A stretch of 64,000 nucleotides of DNA from Parapristionchus giblindavisi (GCA_943737045.1 CALSFV010000275.1:1-64000); one strand, 5' to 3'; shown: positions 21,263 to 26,582, numbered from the stretch's first letter. Numbers and translations: made by a program. The notes: a model not told the origin generated them from the sequence alone.

Positions 21263-22261
21263 ATCTTATCTCTACCTCTCTCCCAGTCTCTCCTCCACTC
21301 TCTCTCTGCCTTCGAAACTCCACTTTTTGATCTCTAATCGCCGTGAAGAGTGGGTATACTTCCTCCAACGATGGTGGGAGGGAATGACTTCACCTTTGTT
21401 CATCCAATAAAGAGCCAAACCGATGACGTTTACCTCCATGGCAACCGTCTCTTGCCCTTTAAAGGGAGCATAACCTCTCTCAGTGGTCTCTTCAACGCTC
21501 TACGCTCTCTCGTTGTTAGAGAACAGAGAAATAGTGTGCGCAATGAAGAGACCATTGGGAAAGGTTACGCTCCCTTTAAAGGCGCACCCGAGCTAATTCT
21601 CTCCGCATTGGCAACGCTCTCTCGCAGACAAAGCAAGCGAGAGAGTGTGGCTAGAGCGGAGAGTTTAAAATTAACTAGTTTTCCTGTGAAAAATTCTTGT
21701 GAAAACCAGATATGCGTGAGAGGGATTACGAATGAAGTCACAGTTTCCGTTCGCAGAACGGATGTGTGCGCGAAAATACTGTGATGAGGTGTTACGAATA
21801 TGACATTTCGCTTGATTAAATGAAATGTTATATTTAATTTGACAGACGGACAGATGTGACGACCATCTGGCTGTCTGTAGATATAAATATAAAATTTTGG
21901 AACATGTCATATGTCCTTTTTGAACACCTATTGTCAAAGGGACAAGCCAATTTGAAAATCAATTAATTAAACAATGAATCAGGAAGTCAGGAGTGGCCCA
22001 ATATGCACATCAGAATCTACTCTTGGCAAATGTGTTTCAACTATAAATTGTAAACATAAATAAATAAATAAATCAATCAATCAATCAATAAATCAATAAC
22101 AATTCAGGTCGTTCGCTCGTCAATTCGGTCAGGTCGACGTGAACGTCTTCGTCGAGGATCACTGTTCGTTCATCGAGAACTACTATCCCACTCTCACGTG
22201 CGAACGTCGCGACGAATACTTGGCAGCGTGCCAAGCCATCTGGGACGCGTCCAAGATCTGA
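76..22261 (+). CDS. Low-complexity Thr/Pro/Lys/Glu-rich protein with C-terminal four-Cys module (18 exons, 5' end outside window)
   Basis: I assembled exons at 76-169, 3698-3859, 4357-4464, 4995-5056, 5231-5327, 5606-5749, 6543-6602, 13326-13451, 14184-14252, 14300-14452, 14626-14721, 14836-14943, 15345-15416, 15947-16018, 16370-16477, 16759-16869, 17226-17395 and 22108-22261. All have AG/GT borders and the joined frame stays open for 1965 nt to TGA. The protein runs from Pro/Thr-rich segments through acidic and Lys-rich blocks (one KKKRKR cluster) and a Thr-rich mucin-like stretch. It ends in a compact module with Cys spacing C-x22-C-x11-C-x9-C. I do not recognise the family. Thr-rich tracts plus paired Cys fit a secreted or matrix protein, while the basic clusters would also fit a nuclear one; neither is shown. 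Most internal exons are phase 0-0. The first coding exon is not in the window. Confidence 0.75.
332..910. mobile_element. Family F inverted-repeat element (579 bp)
   Basis: The ends are inverted repeats of about 60 bp beginning CCGTCAAAACG, with internal tracts of TGTGACAAATTGTCACA. A TA dinucleotide flanks both sides (330-331 and 911-912), as in Tc1/mariner-type insertions. The element has no coding capacity. It lies in the first visible intron of gene 1. Confidence 0.75.
1030..1149. mobile_element. Family C element, copy 1
   Basis: This is a 120-bp element with ends CACAATGTTCT and AGAACACTGTG. The four bases GCCT occur directly on both sides (1026-1029 and 1150-1153), a 4-bp target duplication. 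Confidence 0.8.
1157..1266. mobile_element. Family D hairpin element, copy 1
   Basis: This is a near-perfect 110-bp palindrome with ends TGCACTGTTACATTTGCC and a GC-rich centre. TTA on both sides (1154-1156, 1267-1269) is a 3-bp target duplication of PIF/Harbinger type (inference). Confidence 0.8.
1281..1401. mobile_element. Family B element, copy 1
   Basis: The TTAAAGGG...CCCTTTAA ends enclose an imperfect palindrome containing CTCTCGTTGTTAGAGAA. The flanking TTAA suggests a TTAA-targeting (piggyBac/Kolobok-like) origin. Confidence 0.75.
1551..1749. mobile_element. Family E element, copy 1 (right end hit by a C element)
   Basis: The ends CTCTGGTATTTTG / CAAAATACCAGAG enclose several TTAAAGTCTACTTAA palindromes. 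TA precedes it (1549-1550). The matching right-hand TA reappears only when the C element at 1751-1870 and its duplicated GAGT are removed. Confidence 0.8.
1751..1870. mobile_element. Family C element, copy 2, inserted at the edge of E copy 1
   Basis: It has the same ends as copy 1. The four bases GAGT flank both sides (1747-1750 and 1871-1874). It interrupts the end of the family E element, so it is younger. Confidence 0.8.
1986..2114. mobile_element. Family A element, copy 1
   Basis: This is a palindromic element of about 120 bp. Its pattern is AAAGGCAC(A/T)CCCC, AGCTAATTT-like arms, CTCTCCGCTCTG, a CTCTCGC...GCGAGAG core, then the mirror image ending CCTTTAA. It is the most abundant family here. 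Confidence 0.75.
3390..3475 (+). repeat. LINE-like 3' tail (AACAGATAT...GGAATAAATA + ATT repeats)
   Basis: A segment of about 45 bp, from AACAGATATTCCCGATCCC to TTGAAGGAATAAATA, is followed by ATT repeats. Diverged copies recur at 50590-50640 and 53227-53298, also ending in ATT repeats. A fixed 3' end plus microsatellite tail is typical of truncated non-LTR retrotransposons (inference). Confidence 0.5.
3497..3614. mobile_element. Family A element, copy 2
   Basis: A full palindrome, with AAAGGCACACCCCGAGC at the left and GGGGTGTGCCTTTAA at the right. The inner arms are CTCTCTCGC / GCGAGAGAG. It sits about 80 bp before the exon at 3698. Confidence 0.85.
3698..3859 (+). CDS. Gene 1 exon
   Basis: The acceptor is AAACAG. 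This 54-codon phase 0-0 exon encodes a Thr/Val-rich start (FVTEVPTVAPVV) and then a basic stretch (KPRKTKIRRRL). The donor GTACAC lies at the edge of a palindromic element that starts at 3863. Confidence 0.8.
3863..4014. mobile_element. Family G palindromic element, copy 1, touching a splice donor
   Basis: The ends are TA-CACACAGAGAAAAGAGG and CACTTTTTCTCAGTGTG. Inside are inverted arms CACATAAGACCTGTGAAG and CTTCATAGGTCTTATG. It begins four bases after the exon end, so most of the donor consensus after G comes from the TA target and the element. Confidence 0.75.
4150..4246. repeat. 39-bp tandem repeat, about 2.5 copies
   Basis: The unit starts AATTGAAGAAATTTGCACAT and recurs at 4150, 4189 and 4228. 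It is intronic, between two gene 1 exons. Confidence 0.9.
4357..4464 (+). CDS. Gene 1 exon
   Basis: The acceptor is TTCCAG and the donor GTAGTT. This is 36 codons in phase 0-0, Ser/Pro-rich (SDVPSPSESFDTAPSTMRP) and ending NLALFK. Confidence 0.8.
4995..5056 (+). CDS. Gene 1 exon
   Basis: The acceptor is CTACAG and the donor GTAGGA. It encodes TDAPPVDVGAQEKKEIRIKP and ends in phase 2, completed by the first base of the next exon. Confidence 0.78.
5231..5327 (+). CDS. Gene 1 exon
   Basis: The acceptor is TTTTCAG. One base completes an Arg codon, then the frame reads THAARTHSVSKAIESSSF and so on, ending HKYVK in phase 0 at GTGAAT. Confidence 0.78.
5606..5749 (+). CDS. Gene 1 exon (acidic then Ser/Thr/Pro)
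   Basis: The acceptor is GATCAG. The exon opens with EEEEEEDGSSEV, continues with TPISSIPTPPVPSF, and ends QQMKNNE. The donor is GTTTTT. A family A element starts four bases after the donor. Confidence 0.75.
5753..6079. mobile_element. Family A element, copy 3, split by a family E element
   Basis: The left half (TTTAAAGCCACACCC...) and right half (...GTGCGCCTTTAA) match other A copies. They are separated by a complete family E element at 5826-6033. Confidence 0.85.
5826..6033. mobile_element. Family E element, copy 2, nested in A copy 3
   Basis: A 208-bp foldback with CTCTGGTATTTTGCC ends, nearly identical to copies at 56745 and 57090. It interrupts the GAGAGAGTG|TGGCC core of a family A element, with TG on both sides. 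Confidence 0.88.
6261..6476. mobile_element. Family M element, copy 1 (216 bp)
   Basis: The ends TTGACCGTATAAAATAC / TACATTTTATACGGACAA are flanked by TA on both sides. A near-identical copy is at 53862-54077. Confidence 0.82.
6543..6602 (+). CDS. Gene 1 exon
   Basis: The acceptor is CCTTCAG. This is 20 codons in phase 0-0 (IFSISMDAGRRRNDVLSAPQ), with donor GTATAA. The intron sequence just upstream (6490-6537) is duplicated at 13801-13850. Confidence 0.72.
6626..6755. mobile_element. Family A element, copy 4
   Basis: TTTAAAGCGACAC at the left and TTCCTTTAA at the right enclose AGCTAATTT / AAATTAGCTT arms and an expanded GA core. Confidence 0.8.
7741..8060. repeat. Tandem duplication containing family A copies
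   Basis: A unit of about 130 bp carries an A-type palindrome and then AGTTCTCTGACATCATAGAT and CAAGCAA(A/C)TGTTCC. It is present twice, with A-like arms at 7741-7859 and 7907-7993. Confidence 0.75.
8382..8573. mobile_element. Family H element, copy 1 (uninterrupted)
   Basis: It runs from TA-CACTGAGAGCAAACTTACC to AATCTCTGTG-TA, with internal repeats of GGGCAAAT/ATTTGCCC. It serves as the intact reference for the interrupted copy at 23923-25532. A diverged A element abuts it on the right. Confidence 0.8.
8574..8684. mobile_element. Family A element, copy (diverged)
   Basis: The arms GGCTATTTTGAAACTCTC and ATAAAATTAGCTC surround a CTCTCGC...GAGAGAG core. The ends are weak. Confidence 0.6.
9235..9347. 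mobile_element. Family A element, diverged copy
   Basis: The left end AAGGCCACACCCCGAGCC is clear. The right arm (GAGAGTTTCAGATCAGC) is present but the terminus is lost. Confidence 0.65.
9451..9560. mobile_element. Family A element, diverged copy
   Basis: TAAAGGCAAACCCTAAGC at the left and AGCTTGGCTCCCTTTGA at the right, with the CTCTCTC / GCGAGAG core. Confidence 0.65.
10415..10480 (+). repeat. LINE-like 3' tail, second type
   Basis: GACATCC...TCATCCCATTTCC is followed by TATGATGGAATAAAGAATA and an A/G-rich tail. The same ending occurs on the minus strand at 16895-16985 and 41821-41920. Confidence 0.4.
11032..11140. mobile_element. Family A element, diverged copy
   Basis: CCAAAGGCAATTTTACTCTC at the left, AAATTGACTTTTT and GCGCTTTTA at the right, with the CTCTCTCGC / AAGAGAGTG core. 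Confidence 0.6.
11306..11740. repeat. CT-rich low-complexity tract
   Basis: About 430 bp of interspersed CTCTCC and CTCT units. Open frames in it (Ser/Leu or Arg/Glu repeats) are artefacts of composition. Confidence 0.95.
11844..11972. mobile_element. Family A element
   Basis: TTAAAGGTACACCCCAAGC and AATTAGCTTGGAGTGTGTC enclose well-kept TCTCCGCTCTGGCC and TGCCAATGCGGAGAG arms. Confidence 0.82.
12119..12229. mobile_element. Family A element, diverged copy
   Basis: The core TCTCCGCTCTGACAACGCTC and AAATTAGCTCCGGGTGTG are readable. The left terminus has decayed. Confidence 0.6.
12348..12468. mobile_element. Family C element, copy 3
   Basis: The ends are CACAGCGTTCTCATG and CAGAATACTGTG. GTAA occurs directly on both sides (12344-12347 and 12469-12472), a 4-bp target duplication. 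Confidence 0.82.
12611..12731. mobile_element. Family B element, copy 2
   Basis: It runs from TTAAAGGGAGAGTGACC to TTTCGGTCCCTTTAA. The core is TCTCTGTTATCTAACAACGA. Confidence 0.78.
13019..13068. repeat. GATCTTT heptamer array
   Basis: Tandem TTTGATC/TTTGGTC units. The same heptamer recurs near introns of gene 1 and of the minus-strand gene (see findings). Confidence 0.75.
13326..13451 (+). CDS. Gene 1 exon (Lys-rich)
   Basis: The acceptor TTTGCAG is directly preceded by GATCTTT repeats. It encodes VTPLHSIANRRLQVADDYQ and then a Lys-rich stretch ending KKHVEK. A second in-frame donor at 13479 (ACG|GTGAAG) would add nine residues. I chose 13452 (GTAAAG) for its better match. Confidence 0.8.
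14051..14161. mobile_element. Family A element
   Basis: TTAAACACACCCCGAGC and TATGGTTTGCTTTTAA enclose CTCTGCTCTAGCCAC / GTGGCCAGAGCAGAG arms. Confidence 0.75.
14184..14252 (+). CDS. Gene 1 exon
   Basis: The acceptor is ATTGCAG and the donor GTGAGG. This is 23 codons in phase 0-0, opening VESEEVDEIQSLYSKARKD. Confidence 0.8.
14253..14299 (+). other. 47-nt intron made largely of GATCAAA units
   Basis: GTGAGG and AATTTAG are the borders. Three and a half GATCAAA heptamers fill the centre. The length is not a multiple of three, so retention would shift the frame. Confidence 0.7.
14300..14452 (+). CDS. Gene 1 exon (Glu/Lys-rich)
   Basis: 51 codons in phase 0-0, encoding charged sequence such as EEKKKRESAEKKREEEVDD, then a TTTVKPKRRR segment. 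The donor is GTAAGG. Confidence 0.82.
14480..14591. mobile_element. Family B element, decayed copy
   Basis: The left end TTTAAAGGGGCTGCCACC and core GTTAGAGAACAGAGAAATAG are clear. The right end is degenerate. Confidence 0.6.
14626..14721 (+). CDS. Gene 1 exon
   Basis: The acceptor is CTTATAG and the donor GTACGG. 32 codons in phase 0-0, starting KKSSRVIEVAPPKRLTSADL. Confidence 0.8.
14836..14943 (+). CDS. Gene 1 exon
   Basis: The acceptor is ACTTAAG and the donor GTAAGG. 36 codons in phase 0-0; part reads FRRAVTPALIDVRNLSAK. Confidence 0.78.
15017..15248. mobile_element. Family B element, split by a family D hairpin
   Basis: The B halves (CTTAAAGGTCCTC...CTCGTTG and GAGAACAGAG...CTCCCTTTAA) are separated by a complete D palindrome at 15077-15185. 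Confidence 0.88.
15077..15185. mobile_element. Family D hairpin element, copy 2, nested in B
   Basis: It is nearly identical to the copy at 1157-1266. TTA flanks it on both sides (15074-15076 and 15186-15188). Removing it and one TTA restores the normal B sequence CGTTGTTAGAGAAC. Confidence 0.9.
15345..15416 (+). CDS. Gene 1 exon
   Basis: The acceptor is AATTAG and the donor GTATAT. 24 codons in phase 0-0, including HVHHAERLAILRHSLEARAR. Confidence 0.75.
15496..15616. mobile_element. Family A element abutting a family K element
   Basis: TTTAGAGCGACACCCCGAGC and GCTCGGGGTGTGCGATTAA are the ends. A family K element starts at its right edge. Confidence 0.78.
15615..15813. mobile_element. Family K element, copy 1 (about 199 bp)
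   Basis: It runs from ACGGCGATCTGATTGAGC to CCGATCAGATTACTGTG. It is about 95 percent identical by eye to the copy at 18392-18590. A possible 5-bp duplication (CGATT / CCATT) is imperfect. Confidence 0.75.
15947..16018 (+). CDS. Gene 1 exon
   Basis: The acceptor is ATTTCAG and the donor GTAAAC. 24 codons in phase 0-0; it starts VKQLQIQTKESESDKEVSLH. Confidence 0.8.
16056..16120. repeat. Inverted GATCTTT arrays (hairpin)
   Basis: Three TTTGATC units, a short loop (TTGTATGCTCAAACAA), then GATCAAA units on the opposite strand. It lies in the intron before the exon at 16370. Confidence 0.8.
16370..16477 (+). CDS. Gene 1 exon with KKKRKR basic cluster
   Basis: The acceptor is GCTTACAG. 36 codons in phase 0-0: LSKAPLTDNFPTVTEASK, then KKKRKRAHKKKLHRLRKST. 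The donor GTAGGT is followed directly by TTTGATC repeats. Confidence 0.82.
16699..16758. repeat. GATCTTT array ending at a splice acceptor
   Basis: Seven or more GATCTTT/GATCTAT units run straight into the acceptor TTTATAG of the next exon. Confidence 0.85.
16759..16869 (+). CDS. Gene 1 exon (Thr-rich, mucin-like)
   Basis: 37 codons in phase 0-0: TPVPTTTS, an eight-Thr run, QAPTTTTQEE, then an acidic end ELNDEDYE. The donor is GTAGCA. Confidence 0.82.
16895..16985 (-). repeat. LINE-like 3' tail, second type
   Basis: On the minus strand it reads ...CATCACTCCCTTTGTGTCC... and ends TATGATGGAATAAAGAATA with AAGAATAA repeats. The same order is seen at 41821-41920. Confidence 0.45.
17226..17395 (+). 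CDS. Gene 1 exon, acidic/Lys-rich, opens the Cys module
   Basis: The acceptor AATTAAAG is weak but the only one that keeps frame. It encodes ESDQSYELDDEDEKVTTTTV, Lys-rich sequence and RPHCMNI, ending in phase 2 at GTGAGC. The first Cys of the C-terminal module is here. Confidence 0.75.
18121..18260 (-). repeat. Family L fragment with an endonuclease-like reading frame
   Basis: The stretch starting ACACATTTATCAAGAGTAGG is repeated in reverse at 63440-63566 and partly at 21999-22035. On the minus strand it reads CEIEDAHMKINV and LGLSEVR; the copy at 63.5 kb reads almost the same on the plus strand. LGLSEVR-type motifs occur in LINE endonucleases, so a retrotransposon relic is possible (weak inference). 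Confidence 0.45.
18371..18795. mobile_element. Family M element, copy 3, interrupted by K copy 2
   Basis: TA-TTGACCGTGTAAAATATAC at the left and TTTTATACGGGCAA-TA at the right match copies at 6261 and 53862. A K element (18392-18590) lies within the first 25 bp. Confidence 0.82.
18392..18590. mobile_element. Family K element, copy 2, nested in M
   Basis: It matches 15615-15813 closely. Comparison with intact M suggests a duplicated ACTT/CACTT at the insertion point. Confidence 0.8.
18831..18940. mobile_element. Family B element, first of a head-to-tail pair
   Basis: TAGGGAGAGTGACC...GTGTCTGCCCTTTAA. Its right-hand TTAA is also the left-hand TTAA of the next copy. Confidence 0.8.
18937..19055. 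mobile_element. Family B element, second of the pair
   Basis: TTAAAGGGAGCGGAACC...GATGCCAGCCCTTTAA. It shares TTAA with the preceding copy. Confidence 0.8.
19156..19468 (+). mobile_element. Inverted-repeat element containing a tRNA-like A/B-box module
   Basis: The ends ACACGGCGGCTCAATGA and TCATTGAACCGCCGTGT are inverted repeats (16 of 17). Inside are an A-box-like TGGCTTAGTGGATAGAGC (19319-19336) and a B-box-like GGTTCGAATCC (19363-19373), 26 bases apart. The anticodon and acceptor stems do not pair, so it is not a functional tRNA gene. It is a tRNA-derived (SINE-like) module. Confidence 0.6.
19541..19626. mobile_element. Family A element, right half
   Basis: AAGCGAGAGAGTGTGGCC and GGAGTGTCGCTTTAGA match the A right half. 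The left terminus is missing. Confidence 0.6.
19791..20131. mobile_element. Family S element with two internal palindromes
   Basis: The ends CACTAAAAAATTCCCTGGC and TAGGGAATTTTTTCTTCAGCG are flanked by TA. Inside, 19849-19972 pairs GTACCCCAAGAGAA with TTCTCTTGGGGTA. 19973-20066 pairs CTATGTGAGACCAGTAAGAG with its complement. Confidence 0.72.
20256..20485. repeat. CT-rich low-complexity tract
   Basis: About 230 bp of CTCT and CTCC units inside the last intron of gene 1. Confidence 0.95.
20749..20811. repeat. TAAA tetranucleotide array
   Basis: About 15 uninterrupted AAAT/TAAA units. Confidence 0.97.
20957..21308. repeat. CT array with a repeated marker block
   Basis: Pure CT runs separated by three copies of a block like TCTATCCTATCTCCTCTCTC plus CCAGTCTCTCCTCCACTC, so a larger unit has been duplicated. 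Confidence 0.92.
21459..21579. mobile_element. Family B element joined to a family A element
   Basis: TTTAAAGGGAGCATAACC...GTTACGCTCCCTTTAA. Its terminal TTAA also starts the A element on the right. Confidence 0.85.
21576..21685. mobile_element. Family A element joined to B
   Basis: TTAAAGGCGCACCCGAGC at the left; the right arm is GAGAGTTTAAAATTAACTAG. It shares TTAA with the B copy. Confidence 0.75.
22108..22261 (+). CDS. Gene 1 terminal exon with Cys module and stop
   Basis: The acceptor is ATTCAG. One base completes an Arg codon. The frame then reads SFARQFGQVDVNVFVEDHC, later NYYPTLTC, EYLAACQAIW and DASKI, then TGA. Codon use is GC-richer than the intron around it. It is the most protein-like part of gene 1. 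Family unknown to me. Confidence 0.82.
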
Positions 22262-23280
22262 CCGAGTCCCGCCACGATTGTCTAGTATACTGTAGCTTCC
22301 CCATTTTTCGACTGTACTATACCATATCATTCAGGGCAATTTAGTGATCGTTTTCCCGTAGTTTTCTCGCTCCGTGCCAATATAATAAGTTAGTTGCCGA
22401 TCGGTGGCTATTACCGTACTCACAACCTCGACAGAACTTTCGCGTGCAATCAATTAATCATTATCAATCAATAACTCATTTATACCGTAATCCCCGTCTT
22501 TCGCTTGCTCAAGTATACGTGTTTTTCCGTTTTTTTTTCGCTCGAAAATATATTTTTTTGATAAATTATTAATATTATTGGTAATTCTTTGAATAATTAC
22601 ACCTAGGATTATATATGCGAGGCTAGAAATGCTACAAATCCTATAGGAACACACATACAACTTATTTACCCCTGTTTTTCAAATGCGTGACTATTTGACT
22701 ACGGGAAAAACCATACCTCATCCTTATCTTACCCTAGCCTTACCGCAACCTTAACTTGCCCTCACCTATCCTTACCTTAAGTACCCTTAGGTATAACTTA
22801 GGTATCGCAACTTAGGAATGTAACTTAACTTAGGTATCGTTACCCTTACCTTACCCTTTACTCTTATTTAACTTATTAGTCATGATATTTCAGTTAATAT
22901 GTATATCGCGGGGGTGTGGGGAAGTCCAGTGGAGGAGAATAAAGATTAATTAGGAGATAGATCACTATAGGTAATAGAGAAAACGAGATTACGCGGACGT
23001 AGTCACGCTATTACCCTCTCTTTGCGTCTCTGATAGTCTAGTGCTCTCGCATTTTCATTCGCTCTCTCTCGATTTCCCTATAGAGACTCCACTATCGCCA
23101 CAACTGTAAAACTACATCTCCTGATCTCTCTCCCACACTCTCTCTTTTTACTAACTCTCTCGCTTCTCTCTCTCTCTATCTCTATCTCTCTATCGCCTTC
23201 TCTCGTGTTGCTAAGTAAGAGCTAAATGAGCTTGAATGCAGTCGTCGACTAACCATACCTTCATCATCTCTTTCCCATCT
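22262..23280. other. Downstream region, no gene seen
   Basis: It holds AT-rich sequence, a run of CCTTACC/CTTAGG-type repeats at 22720-22860, and CT-rich filler. No open frame has exon-like borders. Confidence 0.5.
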
Positions 23281-23285
23281 GAGGC

Positions 23286-23427
23286 CGTATCCATGAATTT
23301 TGGCAAACCGTTTGCCGGCAAACGTGACGTCACAAGCGTAGGGCGACAAACGCTCTGACAAACGCCTCCGCCTACGGTTGCGACGTCACGTTTGCCGGCA
23401 AACGGTTTGCCAACGTTCATGGATACG
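23286..23427. mobile_element. Family J foldback, copy 1
   Basis: CGTATCCATGAA...TTCATGGATACG ends enclose inner arms TTGGCAAACCGTTTGCCGGC and CAAACGTGACGTCAC. A second copy is at 42325-42459. Confidence 0.85.
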
Positions 23428-23971
23428 TATACTGAATCTCTGCTTCTAAATATCTCTCCCTCGCCTTATCCACCCCCTCTACCTCTCCTTCTACCTCACC
23501 CTTTCTACTTCTCCTCTCGTTGTCAGGATAATTCACCTACAGTATAGTATTATAGAATTAAAACTGTCCGAACAATACAAATTCCGCTGTTTGCCGCGCA
23601 ATATTCAGACTCCGCCCACTTCTTCGCGCGACATACCATTTTCTCTAGTTTTATCGAATTTTATGGCGTTTCCTCATCATTTCACAGGACTTTCAATAAA
23701 AATAAAATTATATGCATTGAAAAAAAAACGTTCGAAAAAACCTTCCGAAAATTTGGAGTGCGTTTTTTCTCAACGGTGGAGAAGTGTACTATATTCGGCA
23801 TTTGGCGCGGTGTGTGCATATCTTTTGTAATTCTATAATACTCCAAACCACTTCACAATGCGTCAGGTCAATCCCTCTCAATCAGGGGCCTTGAGGAGGT
23901 CGGGGGCATTCTTTTCTGTCTGCACTGAGAGCAAACTTACCCAAATATGGGTAATAGATTTGCCAACTTAC

Positions 23972-25386
23972 ACTTAACCGTATATAACGGAAGTCCCAAA
24001 TGACCGCGGTCATTTGGGACTTCCGTTATTTACGGGTCACAACCATGTGACCCGTATATAACGGAAGTCCCAAATGACCACGGTCATTTGGGACGTCCGT
24101 TATATACGGGTCACCCGTACATAACGGACGTGCCAAAAGACCGCGGGCTTATTCTATCAATCTATGCTACCATCAATCGTTTGAATTCATTCGGTAACGC
24201 AAATTATATTATTATATCTTACTCCGCACTACTCTATCGACTTCATTTACTCTACTCCATTTAATTACTCTATCCATTCAGTTACTATTCACAATCAGCA
24301 GAGTTCCTTGTCACATTTCCTAATCACAAATAAAAAAACCGTTAATAGGCGGACGGTCATTAACAACCGATCCGTAGCATACTTTTTGCACAAGAGCCCC
24401 GTAGAACATGTTATGTAGAAATTCATAAATGTACATTGCTTGTTGCGAATTAGCAGAGAATTGAATAATAGTAACAACTTAATCGATATAATAAAAAAAA
24501 CATTAACATAAATGTTGCAGCAATGGGGGGGGGGTGATGGAACCACAATCACAATCATTAATTCAATCAGATCCAAACAATTGATAAATTAAATTAAATT
24601 ATTGTGTGGAGAGACGAAGTTGATGAGTAATGAATCCATTATATCGATGTAATTGTTACTATTATTCAATTCTCTACAGATTCGCAGCAAAGTACAGATA
24701 ACAGAAGACAGTGAAAAAAGTTTCGAAAATAAAGCGATACAGATTTTTTCACATGATTTCATTGAAACAACAATCAGTTTTTTTTGCGCGACAAACTGAC
24801 TTGACAAATATTTTCAAAGGGAAATCTTATTTGACCGTTTTGTTCTAAAAATAAAGCTATGGACAATACTTCTTCAATAATCCTTTTCACTGTGAAGTTG
24901 TCTAATGCAACGTGCTGCGTGTATTTTTAAAATATAATGAATTGGAAAATAAGAAAAAAAATCGATAGATTAATTAAATGGATCAATAGAGCAGTGCGGA
25001 TACTAAGCCTAAGCTTTCCTTAACTAAGGAACTCTGCTGATTGTGAATAGTAACTGAATGGATAGAGTGATTAAATGGATCAATAGAGCAGTGCGGATAC
25101 TAAGCCTAAGCTTTCCTTAACTAAGGAACTCTGCTGATTGTGAATAGTAACTGAATGGATAGAGTAATTAAATGGAGTAGAGTAAATGGAGTCGATAGAG
25201 CAGTGCGGAGTAAGAAATAATAATAGAATTTGCGTTACCGAATGAATTCAAATGATTGATGGTAGCATAGATTGATAGAATACGACCGCGGTCATTTGGG
25301 ACGTCCGTTATATACGGGTCACCCGTATATAACGGAAGTCCCAAATGACCGCGGTCATTTGGGACTTCCGTTATTTACGGGTCACA
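23972..25386. mobile_element. Family Q foldback element (1,415 bp) with 9-bp target duplication
   Basis: Both ends are built from palindromic blocks of GTATATAACGGAAGTCCC and GACCGCGGTC. Further in, long arms pair (24140-24310 with 25119-25286). The 9-bp CCAACTTAC is present on both sides (23963-23971, 25387-25395) and once in the empty site at H copy 1. Internally, 24448-24500 pairs with 24640-24690. No transposase frame is visible. The duplication length fits MULE-like elements among others. Confidence 0.82.
24964..25166. repeat. 93-bp tandem duplication inside Q
   Basis: The block from ATTAAATGGATCAATAGAGC through GAACTCTGCTGATTGTGAAT to GAATGGATAGAGT occurs twice in a row, next to the right arm. 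Confidence 0.88.
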
Positions 25387-25678
25387 CCAACTTACGATAC
25401 TTGTGTACACGATTTGCCCACATTCGGGCAAATGGTAGCCCAAAAACCACCGATTTACCCATATACAGGCTAGCATTTGTCTGAATACGGGCAAATCGTT
25501 AGCCAACTAACGGCATTAAATTTAATCTCTGTCTGAGCCTTATACAGTCAGTCGCATACCCTCTCTTGACTTTTAGTGAATGTATTGAAACACGTTTGTC
25601 ACTTATTGGACGGACCCCTTGAGGAGGGGAAGTGGGCGTCGTCCCTTTAGAGCGAAACTTATTAAAACGTGCTTTCTT

Positions 25679-25800
25679 TTTAAGGGGAGCGTAACCTCTC
25701 TCAGCGGTCTCTTCATTGCGCACACTATTTCTCTGTTCCCTAACAACGAGAGAGCGTAGAGCGTTGAAGGGACCGTTGAGAGAGACAACGCTCCCTTTAA
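25679..25800. mobile_element. Family B element
   Basis: TTTAAGGGGAGCGTAACC...GACAACGCTCCCTTTAA with the CTAACAACGAGAGAGCG core. Confidence 0.82.
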
Positions 25801-26135
25801 GGGACATCTTTTCCTTGTCTCCCATAACACATTTGTTGTACGGCCCGCTGGAAGAGGTCAGTGGGGTGGGGTGTCTAGTCCCATAAAGATCGTTAGATTG
25901 AAACTTATCGAAACATGCTTCCCTTTCAAGGGGCACACTTTCTCCGTCGAAGAGATTTTAGACAGATTAGTCGTGTTGTGCACTCCAAAGGAGCTCTTTT
26001 AAAATCGATTTGGGGAAGGAAGAAATCGATTTTAGTCAGAGCTTTTCAAGTTTTCCGGTAGCCCATGTCGATCTTCTCGCGATCTTTTCTCTTCGCTTTC
26101 GTGCGAGAGACTAGAGTGGGGTATGATGTGGTTTT

Positions 26136-26273
26136 GGTTAAACTGTTACCCATTGGTTAAACTATTACCCATTGGTTAAACTATTACCCATTGGTTAAAC
26201 TATTACCCATTGGTTAAACTATTACCCATTGTTAAAACTATTACCCAGTGGTTAAAATATTATCCAGTAGTTA
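26136..26273. repeat. 19-bp tandem repeat, about 7 copies
   Basis: The unit is GGTTAAACTATTACCCATT. The last copies drift to CAGTGGTTAAAATATTATCC. Confidence 0.95.
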
Positions 26274-26522
26274 TTTGATCGTTTTAGTTTCACAGCAAAT
26301 CGCTTTCACGTTTCTGTTATTATCGTTGCAATATATCTAAACTGGTTAAAAGTTATGCCTAGGTTTGATTTTTTGAACTGACCAGTTTGGCAGTTAATCT
26401 CACACTCTCGCATGGCTCCACTCCTAGTGGTTTGGGTTTCACTTATCATGGAAAAAGAGAGGGAGAGGCAGAGGTAGAGAACGATTGATTCAATCAATAT
26501 TGTGAATATCAACCGACCTACC

Positions 26523-26525
<3 letters not shown>

Positions 26526-26582
<57 letters not shown>

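Larger units (their letters stand above)
17396..22107 (+). other. 4.7-kb last intron of gene 1, repeat-filled
   Basis: It contains elements L, M with nested K, two B copies, a tRNA-like module, element S, CT tracts, a TAAA array, and B next to A. I see no extra exon. 17400-18115 holds only AT-rich filler. Confidence 0.65.
23923..25532. mobile_element. Family H element, copy 2, split by a 1.4-kb foldback
   Basis: The left part (CACTGAGAGCAAACTTACCC to CCAACTTAC) and right part (CCAACTTACGATACTTG to TTTAATCTCTG) together match the intact H copy at 8382-8573. Confidence 0.85.

Noticed and set aside
26136..26273. CRISPR-like array
   Set aside because: Units are directly adjacent 19-bp repeats without spacers, in a eukaryotic context.
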